A stretch of 57,407 nucleotides of DNA, taken from Desulforudis sp. (GTDB lineage: Bacteria; Bacillota; Desulfotomaculia; Desulfotomaculales; Desulforudaceae). Both the position numbers and the translations under genes were made by a program. A model generated the notes under the pieces. It made no database searches and had not been told where the DNA came from. It saw nothing but the letters and a program-made list of their open reading frames with translations. Shown piece by piece: positions 39,795-48,284 of this stretch. The DNA lies in the NCBI GenBank assembly GCA_003604975.1, contig QZIR01000067.1, positions 1 to 57,407 of the forward strand, read 5' to 3'. Position 1 is the stretch's first letter, and each line of letters starts with the position of its first letter.

Positions 39795-41897
39795 TTGGGT
39801 CGTCTGACTTCCTTCTTTAGTCCGCAATCCGTGGCCATAATCGGCGCCTCCAAGGCACGGGAGAAGATAGGCAACATTATCCTCCGTAACGTGATCGAGA
39901 GCGGGTACGGTGGAAAGATATATCCGGTTAATCCGAAAGAATCAGAGATCGAGGGTTACCCCGCTTTCCGGTCTATCGACGAGATCCCGGGCGGGGTGGA
40001 GCTGGCCGTTGTATCCGTTCCCGCGCCGCACGTTTTGCCGGTCATTGAGACCTGCGGTCAGTCGAGCGTCAAAAACGCCGTGGTCATCAGCGCCGGGTTC
40101 AAGGAGATCGGCAAAGAGGGCCTGGTCCGTGAAAAGGAACTGGTGGCGCTCGGCGAAAAATACGGGATGCGCATCCTGGGACCGAACTGTGTCGGCGTAA
40201 TGGATACGCACACGCCCCTGAACGCTTCCTTTGCCGCCGGGTTTCCCCAGCGCGGTGAGATTGCTTTTATCTCCCAGAGCGGTGCAATGCTGGTCGCCAT
40301 TCTGGACTGGAGTCTCGGCAGCGGTCTCGGCTTCAGCAAGTTTGTCAGCCTGGGAAACAAGGCCGACCTGGACGAGGCCGACTTTATCCTGGACGCGGCC
40401 GATGACCCCACAACCAAGGTTATCCTCTGCTATATCGAAGACGTATCTGACGGTGAGCGGTTTCTGGACGTCGCCCGGCGTGTGAGCAGGCTTAAACCGG
40501 TGATCATCCTAAAGTCGGGCGCCAGCCAGGCCGGAGCACAGGCCGCGTCGTCACACACGGGGGCGTTGGCTGGTAGTGATCTGGCCTACGAGACTGCTTT
40601 CCGACAGACTGGAATCATCCGGGCCCGCGACATGGCGGAACTCTTCGACCTGGCGACTGCTTTTGCGAAGCAGCCCATTCCGAAGGGAGATCGTTTAGCG
40701 ATAGTGACCAATGCGGGCGGTCCCGGTATTGTGGCCACGGACACCGCCGAGGCCCAGGGACTGACGATGACCCGCTTCAACAAGGATACTCTGGACGCGC
40801 TGGCCGAGAAGCTGCCCCGGGAGGCTAACATCTACAACCCGGTGGATGTCCTCGGTGACGCGCGTCACGACCGCTTCCGTTTTGCCATGGAGAGAGTCTT
40901 GGCCGATCCGAACGTGGACGCGATGGTGGTCCTGGTCTGCCCGACGGCGACCTCCGAGCCGGTGGAGACGGCCGAAGCGATTGTCGGAGTGGCCAGAGCT
41001 TATCCGGATAAACCGGTCTTTGGAGTGTACATGGGTGGTCCGACCCTGGAGCCGGGGGCACAGCTTTTAGCCAGGGGACAGGTCCCGTCATTTATCTTTC
41101 CCGAGGTGGCCGTTTCAGCGGTGGCTGGAATGGCCCGGTACCGTAAGATCAAAGAACGCAATGTCTCCGAACCGCTGCCCGACTTTGAAGGCTTGGATAA
41201 GGACACGGTACGGCGCGTTTTTAACGAGGCCAGGGCCGATGGCCGGGTCGTCCTGCTGGGCAGTGAAGGGGCCACCGTGGCGGAAGCCTACGGCATTCCG
41301 GCAGCACCTACGCGCTTGGCCACCCGGGCCGAGGAAGCGGTAGCCATCGCCGAGGAACTGGGTTATCCGATCGTGCTCAAGGTGGCCTCACCCAAGATCA
41401 TTCACAAGACCGATATTGGGGGCGTCCGGATGGGGCTGGAGACACCGGGTGAGGTTATGGCCGGTTTCTGGGCGGTAATGTCCAATGTCCAGCGCTCCCT
41501 GCCAAACGTAATCCCCCACGGAATCGATGTCCAGAAGATGTCACCCAAGGGGACAGAGATCATCATCGGGATGTCCCGGGATGTGCACTTTGGGCCTTTG
41601 ATCGCCTTCGGGCTTGGGGGCATCTATGTGAATCTCCTGAAGGACGTATCCTTCAGACTGGCGCACGTGCTTACCCTGGCTGAGATCCAGGAAATGATAT
41701 TGGAAACCAAGGCGTACACATTGTTGCGTGGGTACCGGGGACAAAAGCCGAGGGACATCCCGGCCCTGGTGGAGATCATCGCCCGGGTGGCCAGGCTGGT
41801 TCTGGATTTCCCCGAGATTACGGAGATGGATATCAACCCCGTGTTCGCCTATCCTTCGGGGGCCAGCGCCCTTGATGTGAAAATAACCATATCGTGA
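39795..41897 (+). CDS. ADP-forming acyl/acetyl-CoA synthetase, fused alpha-beta
   Basis: The 700-residue protein fuses both subunits of NDP-forming acyl-CoA synthetase: CoA-binding domain (SVAIIGASKAREKIGNIILR, IYPVNPKESEIEGYPAF), succinyl-CoA ligase-like domains with the phosphorylated His in ASSHTGALAGSDLAYE near 256, a linker, and an ATP-grasp domain (LGYPIVLKVASPKIIHKTDI, GGVRMGL, LGGIYVNLLKDVSFRLAHV). It converts acyl-CoA plus ADP and phosphate to acid plus ATP, or the reverse. It may let the cell gain ATP from acetyl-CoA made by the ACS operon. The start is TTG 39795. Confidence 0.92.
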   Translation: MGRLTSFFSPQSVAIIGASKAREKIGNIILRNVIESGYGGKIYPVNPKESEIEGYPAFRSIDEIPGGVELAVVSVPAPHVLPVIETCGQSSVKNAVVISAGFKEIGKEGLVREKELVALGEKYGMRILGPNCVGVMDTHTPLNASFAAGFPQRGEIAFISQSGAMLVAILDWSLGSGLGFSKFVSLGNKADLDEADFILDAADDPTTKVILCYIEDVSDGERFLDVARRVSRLKPVIILKSGASQAGAQAASSHTGALAGSDLAYETAFRQTGIIRARDMAELFDLATAFAKQPIPKGDRLAIVTNAGGPGIVATDTAEAQGLTMTRFNKDTLDALAEKLPREANIYNPVDVLGDARHDRFRFAMERVLADPNVDAMVVLVCPTATSEPVETAEAIVGVARAYPDKPVFGVYMGGPTLEPGAQLLARGQVPSFIFPEVAVSAVAGMARYRKIKERNVSEPLPDFEGLDKDTVRRVFNEARADGRVVLLGSEGATVAEAYGIPAAPTRLATRAEEAVAIAEELGYPIVLKVASPKIIHKTDIGGVRMGLETPGEVMAGFWAVMSNVQRSLPNVIPHGIDVQKMSPKGTEIIIGMSRDVHFGPLIAFGLGGIYVNLLKDVSFRLAHVLTLAEIQEMILETKAYTLLRGYRGQKPRDIPALVEIIARVARLVLDFPEITEMDINPVFAYPSGASALDVKITIS

Positions 41898-41908
41898 GGT
41901 GTAAAACC

Positions 41909-42964
41909 ATGAAGAGCCTCTACCTTATCGGTGCTCCAGGTAGCGGAAAAACGGCGGTGGCCCTGGGACTGGCGCTGAAGCTGCGCAAGGAAGGGCTTAA
42001 CCCGGGGTACTTCAAACCGGTGGGAACAACAGCGGGCGTTCTGGGTAAGCACGACGACGACGGAGTGTTAATGCAGAAGGTGCTCGGCATGGACGAGGAC
42101 CTGGAGACCATTGTACCCTTTACCGTGGCCAATTTCTACATTTCTAACTTTAAGCAGCCGGACAAGTGCCGCGAACGGGTGCTGGAATGCTACAACCGGA
42201 TCGCCGCCAAGTATGAATGCGTAATTATCGACGGTACGAGCTTCCCCTGGGTGATGGCCAGCTTCGGCCTGGATGCGATGACCCTGGCTCAGGAATTGGG
42301 GGCGGGCATCCTGTGCACGATCCAGGTGGAGAACGATTTCGATTTTGACGAGGCTCTCTTTTTTAACCGTCACGCCGAGTCCAGAGGGGTAGAGGTGGTC
42401 GGCACGATTTTTAACAACATCCCGCGCCAGATGCTGGCCAAGACCGAAGGGGTGTACTCCCGGCTCTTAACCGGCTTCGGTTACGAGTTCCTGGGGGCGA
42501 TTCCGAGCCGGCGGGAGATATATTCACCGACCGTTGCCGAATACCAGGAAACCCTGCAGGGCGAAGTCCTGGCCGGTGAGGACCACCTGGACCTGCTGGT
42601 CGAAGACGTGCTCGTCGGGGCCATGACCATTGAGAGCGCCTTGGACACTCTCCGGCGGGCTCTGAACAAGGCCGTGATTATCGGCGGGGACCGCTCCGAC
42701 TACGCCCTGGCCGCCCTGGAAACCAGCACCTCGGTGCTGATCCTGACGGGGGGCCTATACCCGAATATCCGGGTCATTGCCAGGGCCGAGGAAAAGGGTG
42801 TGCCGGTCATTCTGGTACACTACGATACGGTCACCACGGTGGAGAGAATTTCAGAAGTGACGCGTCGGATCAAGCCGAAGGACAGCAAGGCGATCGCCAT
42901 GGCGCTGGAAAATATCGAGCAGTATTGTCGCTGGGAATTGATCATGCAGCGGCTAAAGGCGTGA
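41909..42964 (+). CDS. BioD-like P-loop plus DRTGG domain protein
   Basis: The 351-residue protein has an N-terminal dethiobiotin-synthetase-like P-loop (YLIGAPGSGKTAVALGLALK, then GYFKPVG) and a central/C-terminal DRTGG domain (KAVIIGGDRSDYALAALETS, TSVLILTGGLYPNIRVIARA). This pair forms the regulatory N-terminal part of long phosphotransacetylases, but the catalytic Pta domain is absent. It lies 11 bases after the ADP-forming synthetase gene, so a regulatory link to acetyl-CoA/acetate metabolism is a fair inference. ATG 41909 follows GTGAGGTG. Confidence 0.85.
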   Translation: MKSLYLIGAPGSGKTAVALGLALKLRKEGLNPGYFKPVGTTAGVLGKHDDDGVLMQKVLGMDEDLETIVPFTVANFYISNFKQPDKCRERVLECYNRIAAKYECVIIDGTSFPWVMASFGLDAMTLAQELGAGILCTIQVENDFDFDEALFFNRHAESRGVEVVGTIFNNIPRQMLAKTEGVYSRLLTGFGYEFLGAIPSRREIYSPTVAEYQETLQGEVLAGEDHLDLLVEDVLVGAMTIESALDTLRRALNKAVIIGGDRSDYALAALETSTSVLILTGGLYPNIRVIARAEEKGVPVILVHYDTVTTVERISEVTRRIKPKDSKAIAMALENIEQYCRWELIMQRLKA

Positions 42965-42983
42965 CAAGCCTTCGCAAATACGC

Positions 42984-43014
42984 ATCCCACCCGCGAAATG
43001 GGTGGGATTTTTTT
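42984..43014 (+). terminator. Strong rho-independent terminator
   Basis: ATCCCACCC (42984-42992) pairs with GGGTGGGAT (43000-43008), with T7 following. It ends the acyl-CoA synthetase operon. Confidence 0.92.
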
Positions 43015-43027
43015 ATTTTACGAGGCG

Positions 43028-43055
43028 GTATATTAAATGCCGGGGTTCATATATA
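43028..43055 (+). promoter_or_regulatory. Sigma-E promoter of spoIVA
   Basis: The -35 GTATATT (43028-43034) and -10 CATATATA (43048-43055) are 13 bases apart, a close fit to the sigma-E mother-cell consensus. spoIVA is a classic sigma-E gene. The long leader to 43197 also has a CATCCC/GGGATG stem (43089-43118), two near-identical CCTTTAA-x-AAC repeats, and a CCTTTA/TAAAGG hairpin (43165-43180) that would cover part of the ribosome site. Confidence 0.75.
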
Positions 43056-43197
43056 TATAGTGTTAATGTCCACCTATGGAAAAAAATTCATCCCAGGGGG
43101 ATTGTCCCGGGGGGGATGCGTAAACGTTTAAAGCTTTGGGTCGCTATGCCTTTAAGAACCTAAACCTTTAAAACTAAAGGGGGGGAAGTGAGTCAAG

Positions 43198-44676
43198 ATG
43201 GAACAGCTCGACATCTTTCGCGACATTGCGGAACGCACGGGCGGGGATATCTATATCGGAGTGGTCGGGGGGGTACGGACCGGCAAGTCGACATTCATAA
43301 AAAGGTTTATGCAATTGCTGGTAATTCCCAACATCAAGAACGTCCACGACAAGGAAAGAGCCCGGGATGAACTCCCGCAGAGCGGAGCCGGTCGTACCGT
43401 GATGACCACGGAGCCGAAGTTTGTGCCCAATGAGGCCGTCGAGATCCTGGTGAACCAGAACCTGAAACTGAAGGTTCGTTTAGTGGATAATGTAGGCTAC
43501 AGAGTAGAAGGGGCTTTAGGGTACGAGGAAGAGGACTTTCCCAGAATGGTATCCACCCCGTGGTTTGAGGAGCCAATTCCCTTTGAAGAGGCCGCGGAGT
43601 TCGGGACCCGGAAGGTGATCACCGAACATTCCACCATCGGTCTGGTGATCACGACGGACGGGAGCATCACGGACATTCCGCGCGAAAACTACGTCCAAGC
43701 CGAGGAGCGGGTGGTCAATGAGCTCAAGGAGATTAACAAGCCCTTTATCATGATCCTGAATTCGACGCACCCGAACGCCCCGGCAACGGTTGAATTAGCC
43801 CAGGAACTGCAGCAGAAGTACGATATCCCGGTCCTTCCGCTGGACTGTGCCGAGCTAAGCCAGGCGGACATCATGAACATCCTCGAGGAGGTCCTGCTTG
43901 AGTTCGGTGTCACCGAGGTCAAGATTGACGTCCCGCGCTGGATCCGGGAACTGCATGTCAGCCACTGGCTGCGTGACAAGTTTGAATCCGCCGTACGCGA
44001 TGCCGTTCGTCGGGTGCACCGGGTCCGGGACATTGGCCCTGCCACGGAGGTCCTCGCTGAGAATGACTTTGTAGCAGAGGTGAGCCTGTTAGAGGTCAAT
44101 CTGGGCACCGGTACCGCCACGGTGGACATGAAGGCCAAAGCGGGACTGTACTACCAGGTGATCCAGGAGCAGACCGGCTTTGACGTCACCGGAGAGCACG
44201 ACCTGTTCCGGCTGGTTTCGGACCTGGCAGTGGCCAAGCGTGAGTATGACAAGGTGTCCGCCGCGCTGCGGGAAGTGCGCGAGACCGGCTATGGTGTGGT
44301 CACACCTAAACTCGACGAGATGAACCTGGAGGAGCCGGAGCTGATCAGGCAGGGTAATCGGTTTGGCGTTCGCCTGAAGGCGAGTGCGCCGTCACTCCAC
44401 ATAATCAAGGCCGACATCACCACCGAGATCACGCCGATCATCGGGACGGAGAAGCAGTGCGAGGAACTGGTCCGTTATATACTTGACGAATTTGAAGACA
44501 ATCCCAAGCAGATCTGGGACTCCCAGATCTTCGGCAAATCGCTGCACGACCTGGTGCGCGAGGGGATTCAGAATAAGCTGCACCGGATGCCTGAAAACGC
44601 TCAGGTGAAACTGCAGGAGACCCTGCAGCGGATTGTGAACGACGGAAGCGGGGGTCTCATCTGCATTATCATTTAA
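43198..44676 (+). CDS. spoIVA: Stage IV sporulation protein A (spore coat ATPase)
   Basis: The 492-residue protein is full length for SpoIVA. The Walker A is VGGVRTGKSTFIKRFMQ near 23-39. Characteristic segments are GAGRTVMTTEPKFVPNEAVE, VRLVDNVGYRVEGALGYEEE, TTDGSITDIPRENYVQAEER, and the C-terminal amphipathic SGGLICIII, which docks on the forespore membrane via SpoVM. SpoIVA polymerises with ATP to form the base of the spore coat. This gene shows the organism is, or recently was, an endospore former. Confidence 0.97.
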   Translation: MEQLDIFRDIAERTGGDIYIGVVGGVRTGKSTFIKRFMQLLVIPNIKNVHDKERARDELPQSGAGRTVMTTEPKFVPNEAVEILVNQNLKLKVRLVDNVGYRVEGALGYEEEDFPRMVSTPWFEEPIPFEEAAEFGTRKVITEHSTIGLVITTDGSITDIPRENYVQAEERVVNELKEINKPFIMILNSTHPNAPATVELAQELQQKYDIPVLPLDCAELSQADIMNILEEVLLEFGVTEVKIDVPRWIRELHVSHWLRDKFESAVRDAVRRVHRVRDIGPATEVLAENDFVAEVSLLEVNLGTGTATVDMKAKAGLYYQVIQEQTGFDVTGEHDLFRLVSDLAVAKREYDKVSAALREVRETGYGVVTPKLDEMNLEEPELIRQGNRFGVRLKASAPSLHIIKADITTEITPIIGTEKQCEELVRYILDEFEDNPKQIWDSQIFGKSLHDLVREGIQNKLHRMPENAQVKLQETLQRIVNDGSGGLICIII

Positions 44677-44706
44677 GCACGTGTGGCAACCTGCCTGCCA
44701 ATAACA

Positions 44707-44736
44707 AGAAACCCTTCTCCTAAGAGAAGGGTTTCT
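44707..44736 (+). terminator. Terminator hairpin after spoIVA
   Basis: AGAAACCCTTCTC (44707-44719) and GAGAAGGGTTTCT (44724-44736) form a perfect 13-bp stem with a CTAA loop. The T tract is embedded in the stem; little follows it. Confidence 0.75.
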
Positions 44737-44773
44737 ATGTTAAGGAGCCCGTAATGACCTTCGCTCCGGCCGC

Positions 44774-45132
44774 CATAGATTTCTACGTAGCCTATGACCA
44801 TCTTTCGACTGCCATAGACCATTACGAAACCGATGACAACCTTTGCTCGACCAAAGCAGCTACCTTGAGAGCCACTGACAATCTTTCGACTGCCAGTAAC
44901 CCTGTACCTCGTATAAACAAAGCTCCGGCAACTACTTTGATCTTAGCTCGAACAATATGCCTCTCTTGTGACCCGGGAACGATCTTTCGACCGTTCCCGA
45001 GCCTGCCAAGAGACATATTGCTCTGCCCTCTGGCCGATATCGAGCCAATATTTGACCCGATATCAACCTTTGGCCGACTACTACCGAGCCTTTATTGACC
45101 CGGTAGCAGTCTTGGCTCGGCCATTACGAACC
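44774..45132. repeat. Array of hairpins with alike loops and differing stems
   Basis: This gene-free stretch is filled with short inverted repeats. Stems: CATAG/CTATG/CATAG (44774-44817), CTTTG/CAAAG (44841-44856), ACTG/CAGT (44874-44897), CAAAG/CTTTG (44918-44939), CGGGAACG/CGTTCCCG (44974-44999) nested inside CAATATG..CTCTTG/CAAGAG..CATATTG (44953-45020), GATATCG/CGATATC (45036-45064), CTACCG/CGGTAG extended by GACT/AGTC (45076-45111). Loops are of two types: ATCTTTCGAC with flanks, near 44800, 44881 and 44982, and AGCC-x-TATTTGACC, at 45043 and 45087. CCATTACGAA recurs at 44819 and 45121. Stem sequences differ but remain complementary. A 114-codon frame crosses it but shows no protein signature. 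Confidence 0.8.
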
Positions 45133-45314
45133 CTTGTATCGTAGTATAACCACGAACCGCCAAATTATCAGGGGAGCTTGATACAATATCTGGCTGTTCT
45201 CGTTTGAATAGAAGTCGGCTGTCCTGGGAAAAAATATAATTGTAGTTATCTAGTTATTAATGAATTCGTTTTTGTACATACTAGGTTCTAACAAAAGCCA
45301 GAGGAGGGAAAAAC
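45133..45314. other. Gap before small winged-helix gene
   Basis: This AT-richer stretch probably contains the promoter of the gene at 45315. I see no convincing sigma-A pair. The AGGAGGG at 45302-45308 is that gene's ribosome site. Confidence 0.3.
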
Positions 45315-45602
45315 ATGATCAGCAGTCCGGCTACCCTTACGGAGTATTTTCTCCAGGTCGATCACCGTCTACCGGAGGAAGCCACCCGCGTGCTGAAAGC
45401 GCTTGGCGATCAGGGAAGAATGAACAAGGAAGAACTGTCCCTGACCTCCCGGGTAAAAAGAGCGGTACTCGACCACATCATCATGCAGTTGTACGCCCTT
45501 GGCCTCGTTGATGTAACGGCTGAAGGAAAAAGCAAGATCTGCAGCCTGACCAGACTGGGCTGGGAATTTGTCGCCCTTAAGGACGACCGGATTATTCAAT
45601 AG
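45315..45602 (+). CDS. Small winged-helix-like protein
   Basis: The 95-residue protein is unrecognised at family level. Its pattern (LTEYFLQVDHRLPEEATRVL, KEELSLTSRVKRAVLDHIIM, QLYALGLVDVTAEG, ICSLTRLGWEFVAL) looks like a compact winged helix with a C-terminal wing, as in small transcription factors. ATG 45315 lies seven bases after AGGAGGG. It follows the hairpin array and has its own terminator, so it is a single-gene unit. Any link to the array is speculation. Confidence 0.6.
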   Translation: MISSPATLTEYFLQVDHRLPEEATRVLKALGDQGRMNKEELSLTSRVKRAVLDHIIMQLYALGLVDVTAEGKSKICSLTRLGWEFVALKDDRIIQ

Positions 45603-45627
45603 AAGCGGGCCCTACTGGCCCGCTTCT
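45601..45627 (+). terminator. Hairpin terminator
   Basis: AGAAGCGGGCC (45601-45611) and GGCCCGCTTCT (45617-45627) form a perfect 11-bp stem that begins within the stop codon of the small winged-helix gene. The T tract is weak. Confidence 0.7.
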
Positions 45628-45688
45628 ATTGTGCGTCAACTGGTTACCGTTCTATAATTGACTAAAATATAGGAATTGGAGTAACCAG

Positions 45689-48283
45689 TTGCAAGACAAA
45701 AAAACCTGGCGTCTGATGCCGGGCAACCTGCTCCTGGAACGTAGTCTGCGCCAGGAGCTTGGCTGTTCCGGGATTATGGCGCGTCTGCTCATCAATCGTG
45801 GCGTCTTTACCGCCCAGGAGGCACGCCGCTTTATTTCCGGTAGCTTAACAGACCTGCACCATCCGATCCACATGCAAGATGCCGAAAAAGCCGCCAAGCT
45901 GATTGGGCGGGCGCTGGAGCACCGGGAGAAGATCCTGGTTTACGGCGATTACGACGTCGACGGGATGACGGCGACGGCCCTGATGGTTAAAGTCTTGCGC
46001 CACCTTGGGGGACAAGTTGACTACTTTATTCCGGAACGGAACGACGGTTATGGGCTCAAGGAGGCGAACATCCGGAAGGCTGCCGATGAGGGTTACCGCC
46101 TGGTGGTCACGGTGGATACCGGAGTTACGGCGACGGCTGAAATCGAGATTGCCGGGCAGCTTGGCCTGGACGTGGTCGTAACGGACCACCACGAGCCTAA
46201 CGGCCGGTTACCAGATGTACCGGTAGTCAACCCAAAACGCCCCGACTGCACCTATCCGTTTAAAGAGTTGGCCGGGGTAGGCGTCGCTTTCAAGCTGGCG
46301 CTTGCCATCTGCCCCGAATTAGCCGGATCGAACCTGGAAAAGGAGCTACTCGGCCTGATTTGCCTGGGAACGGTGGCCGATATTGTCCCGTTGCTCGGAG
46401 AAAACCGGATTTTCGTACGCTACGGGTTGGAATGCCTGCGGACCAACCCGGGACTTAATGCCCTGGTAGAGAATGCCGGGCTTAACCGTGAACTTGTCGT
46501 AAGGGATTTGTCCTTTGTGATTGCCCCCCGTCTGAACGCCGCCGGGCGAGTAGGGCAGGCCCGTCAGGGAGTGGAACTGTTGATGGCCGATGCCACGGAA
46601 GCGGCTTTGATTGCTTCCGAACTGGCCAGCCTCAACACCTACCGGCAGGACCTGGAGAGCACCATCACCGCCCAGGTGCTGGCCGAAATGGCAGCCTGGA
46701 GTGAGACGCCCAGTTTTCCTGTTTTTTGCGGGGAAGGTTGGCACGTCGGAATCCTCGGTATTCTGGCCTCACGTTTTGCCCACCGTCTACAGCGCCCCCT
46801 CGCTTTCCTGAGTATGGACGGGGATATCGTACGCGGTTCGGCCCGCAGCGTTCCTGCGGTCGATCTGTTTCAGGTCTTTAAGGAAGGCGCACACCTTTTT
46901 ACCGATTTTGGCGGTCACAAGCAGGCGGTCGGATTCAGCCTGCGTCCGGAGGCCTTACCGGAGTTTAAGCGTCTCCTGAACGAGCAGGTCGCCGCCGCCC
47001 TGGAATCCGGGGTCGGGGTGTTTAATCTGGAGGCGGCCGTCACGTTTGAAGAAATCACCCCCGAGTTAATCACGGAAATTGAGACCCTGCAGCCTTGGGG
47101 TTACGGTAACCAGGAACCGGTGCTTCTGGTTCCGGGCGTATCGCTCAAGGAGTGCCGGGAGGTTGGCAAGAACGGGGGACACCTGAAGCTGGGGCTGTCC
47201 CACCGGGGCCGGTTCATGCATGGCATCGCCTTCCGGGCGGCCGGGATGAGAGAGGAAATGGAAGAGGCCAAACTGTTGGACCTGGCCTTCACCCCCGTCT
47301 TGAATGAGTGGAACGGCAGGCGGGAGGTTGAGGTCAAGATGCTGGACTGGAGACCGGCAGCGGACATCGAGGAAACCATTGGCCGAAGCGAGCGGGAAGA
47401 TGGTCTGTTCGCCGCCGCGTTGCGGATTACCGAAGCCGAACCGGTGGTCTCGGAAGGGCTTGAAGGAGTCCTAAGGGGGTCCGTCGCACCGCATCCGGTC
47501 TCTGATTCACGACTCCGGCGAATGGTGGACTACCGCGGACACGGCGAACGGAGCGAGGTGCTTTGTAGGCTCTTGAAGGGTGGACGGCGAGCACTGGTAT
47601 CCGTCGGTAATCCTGATGAGGCGGTAACGGTCTGGGCACACCTGGGGCGGCGGCTGCAGGAGACCGGCTGGCAGGTTTGTTTTGTGCACCGTTCGCTAAA
47701 CGAGGATGAACTGGGAAAATGCCGGCAACAATACCGGTCCGGCATGGCTTGTCTACTGGTTGGGACGCCGGAAATGCTGGCGGCGGATATCGCCGATGAC
47801 GTTTTCATCTGGAGTCTGCCGCATACCGAAGCGGAGTGGCGGCAGCTGTCGGGTTTAGGGGAAAGGCTCGTCCTGGCCTATACCGATAAAGACTTTGATC
47901 GGAACTGGTCGGTACTGCGTTCGCTCGCGCCGAACCGCCGAATCCTGGGACTCGTTTTTCAACTGGTGAAAATGAAGGGGCCAGTAACCGCTGAGAGTGT
48001 CTACCGGCAGTTATACGAGGCGGGTATTCCTAATGTAGGACCTTGGACGGTCAAAACCGGAATCAGGATTCTGGTGGAACTGGGGCTTGCTGAGAACCAG
48101 GGTGGGTCGGTCCGGGTCATCCCGGCCCCCGCGCGACGTTCACTGGTCAATTCACCAACGTTCCAACGAATTCATAAATTGAAACGGGAACTGGCAACGC
48201 TGCAGCGCTATTACTTGCGGGCTCCGGCGGTCACTTTAGCCGCACACTTCGGCTGTGATATAATTGCTCCGGGTGAAGTATAA
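45689..48283 (+). CDS. recJ: Single-strand-specific exonuclease RecJ
   Basis: This 864-residue DHH-family 5'-3' exonuclease serves recombination and mismatch repair. Manganese-site motifs are VYGDYDVDGMTATALMVKVL (about 88), VTVDTGVTATAEIEIA, VVTDHHEPNGRLPDVPVVNP (DHH about 170) and LGTVADIVPLLGENR. The DHHA1 domain with GEGWHVGILGILASR and FGGHKQAVGFSL follows, then an OB-like part. About 300 further C-terminal residues (from about 560) match the extension of long Firmicute RecJ proteins. The start is TTG 45689. relA begins one base after its stop. Confidence 0.94.
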   Translation: MQDKKTWRLMPGNLLLERSLRQELGCSGIMARLLINRGVFTAQEARRFISGSLTDLHHPIHMQDAEKAAKLIGRALEHREKILVYGDYDVDGMTATALMVKVLRHLGGQVDYFIPERNDGYGLKEANIRKAADEGYRLVVTVDTGVTATAEIEIAGQLGLDVVVTDHHEPNGRLPDVPVVNPKRPDCTYPFKELAGVGVAFKLALAICPELAGSNLEKELLGLICLGTVADIVPLLGENRIFVRYGLECLRTNPGLNALVENAGLNRELVVRDLSFVIAPRLNAAGRVGQARQGVELLMADATEAALIASELASLNTYRQDLESTITAQVLAEMAAWSETPSFPVFCGEGWHVGILGILASRFAHRLQRPLAFLSMDGDIVRGSARSVPAVDLFQVFKEGAHLFTDFGGHKQAVGFSLRPEALPEFKRLLNEQVAAALESGVGVFNLEAAVTFEEITPELITEIETLQPWGYGNQEPVLLVPGVSLKECREVGKNGGHLKLGLSHRGRFMHGIAFRAAGMREEMEEAKLLDLAFTPVLNEWNGRREVEVKMLDWRPAADIEETIGRSEREDGLFAAALRITEAEPVVSEGLEGVLRGSVAPHPVSDSRLRRMVDYRGHGERSEVLCRLLKGGRRALVSVGNPDEAVTVWAHLGRRLQETGWQVCFVHRSLNEDELGKCRQQYRSGMACLLVGTPEMLAADIADDVFIWSLPHTEAEWRQLSGLGERLVLAYTDKDFDRNWSVLRSLAPNRRILGLVFQLVKMKGPVTAESVYRQLYEAGIPNVGPWTVKTGIRILVELGLAENQGGSVRVIPAPARRSLVNSPTFQRIHKLKRELATLQRYYLRAPAVTLAAHFGCDIIAPGEV

Positions 48284-48284
48284 T

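Noticed and set aside
44754-45098. 114-codon plus-strand frame across the hairpin array
   Set aside because: Composition is repetitive, no motif or convincing ribosome site is present, and the DNA is explained better by inverted repeats.
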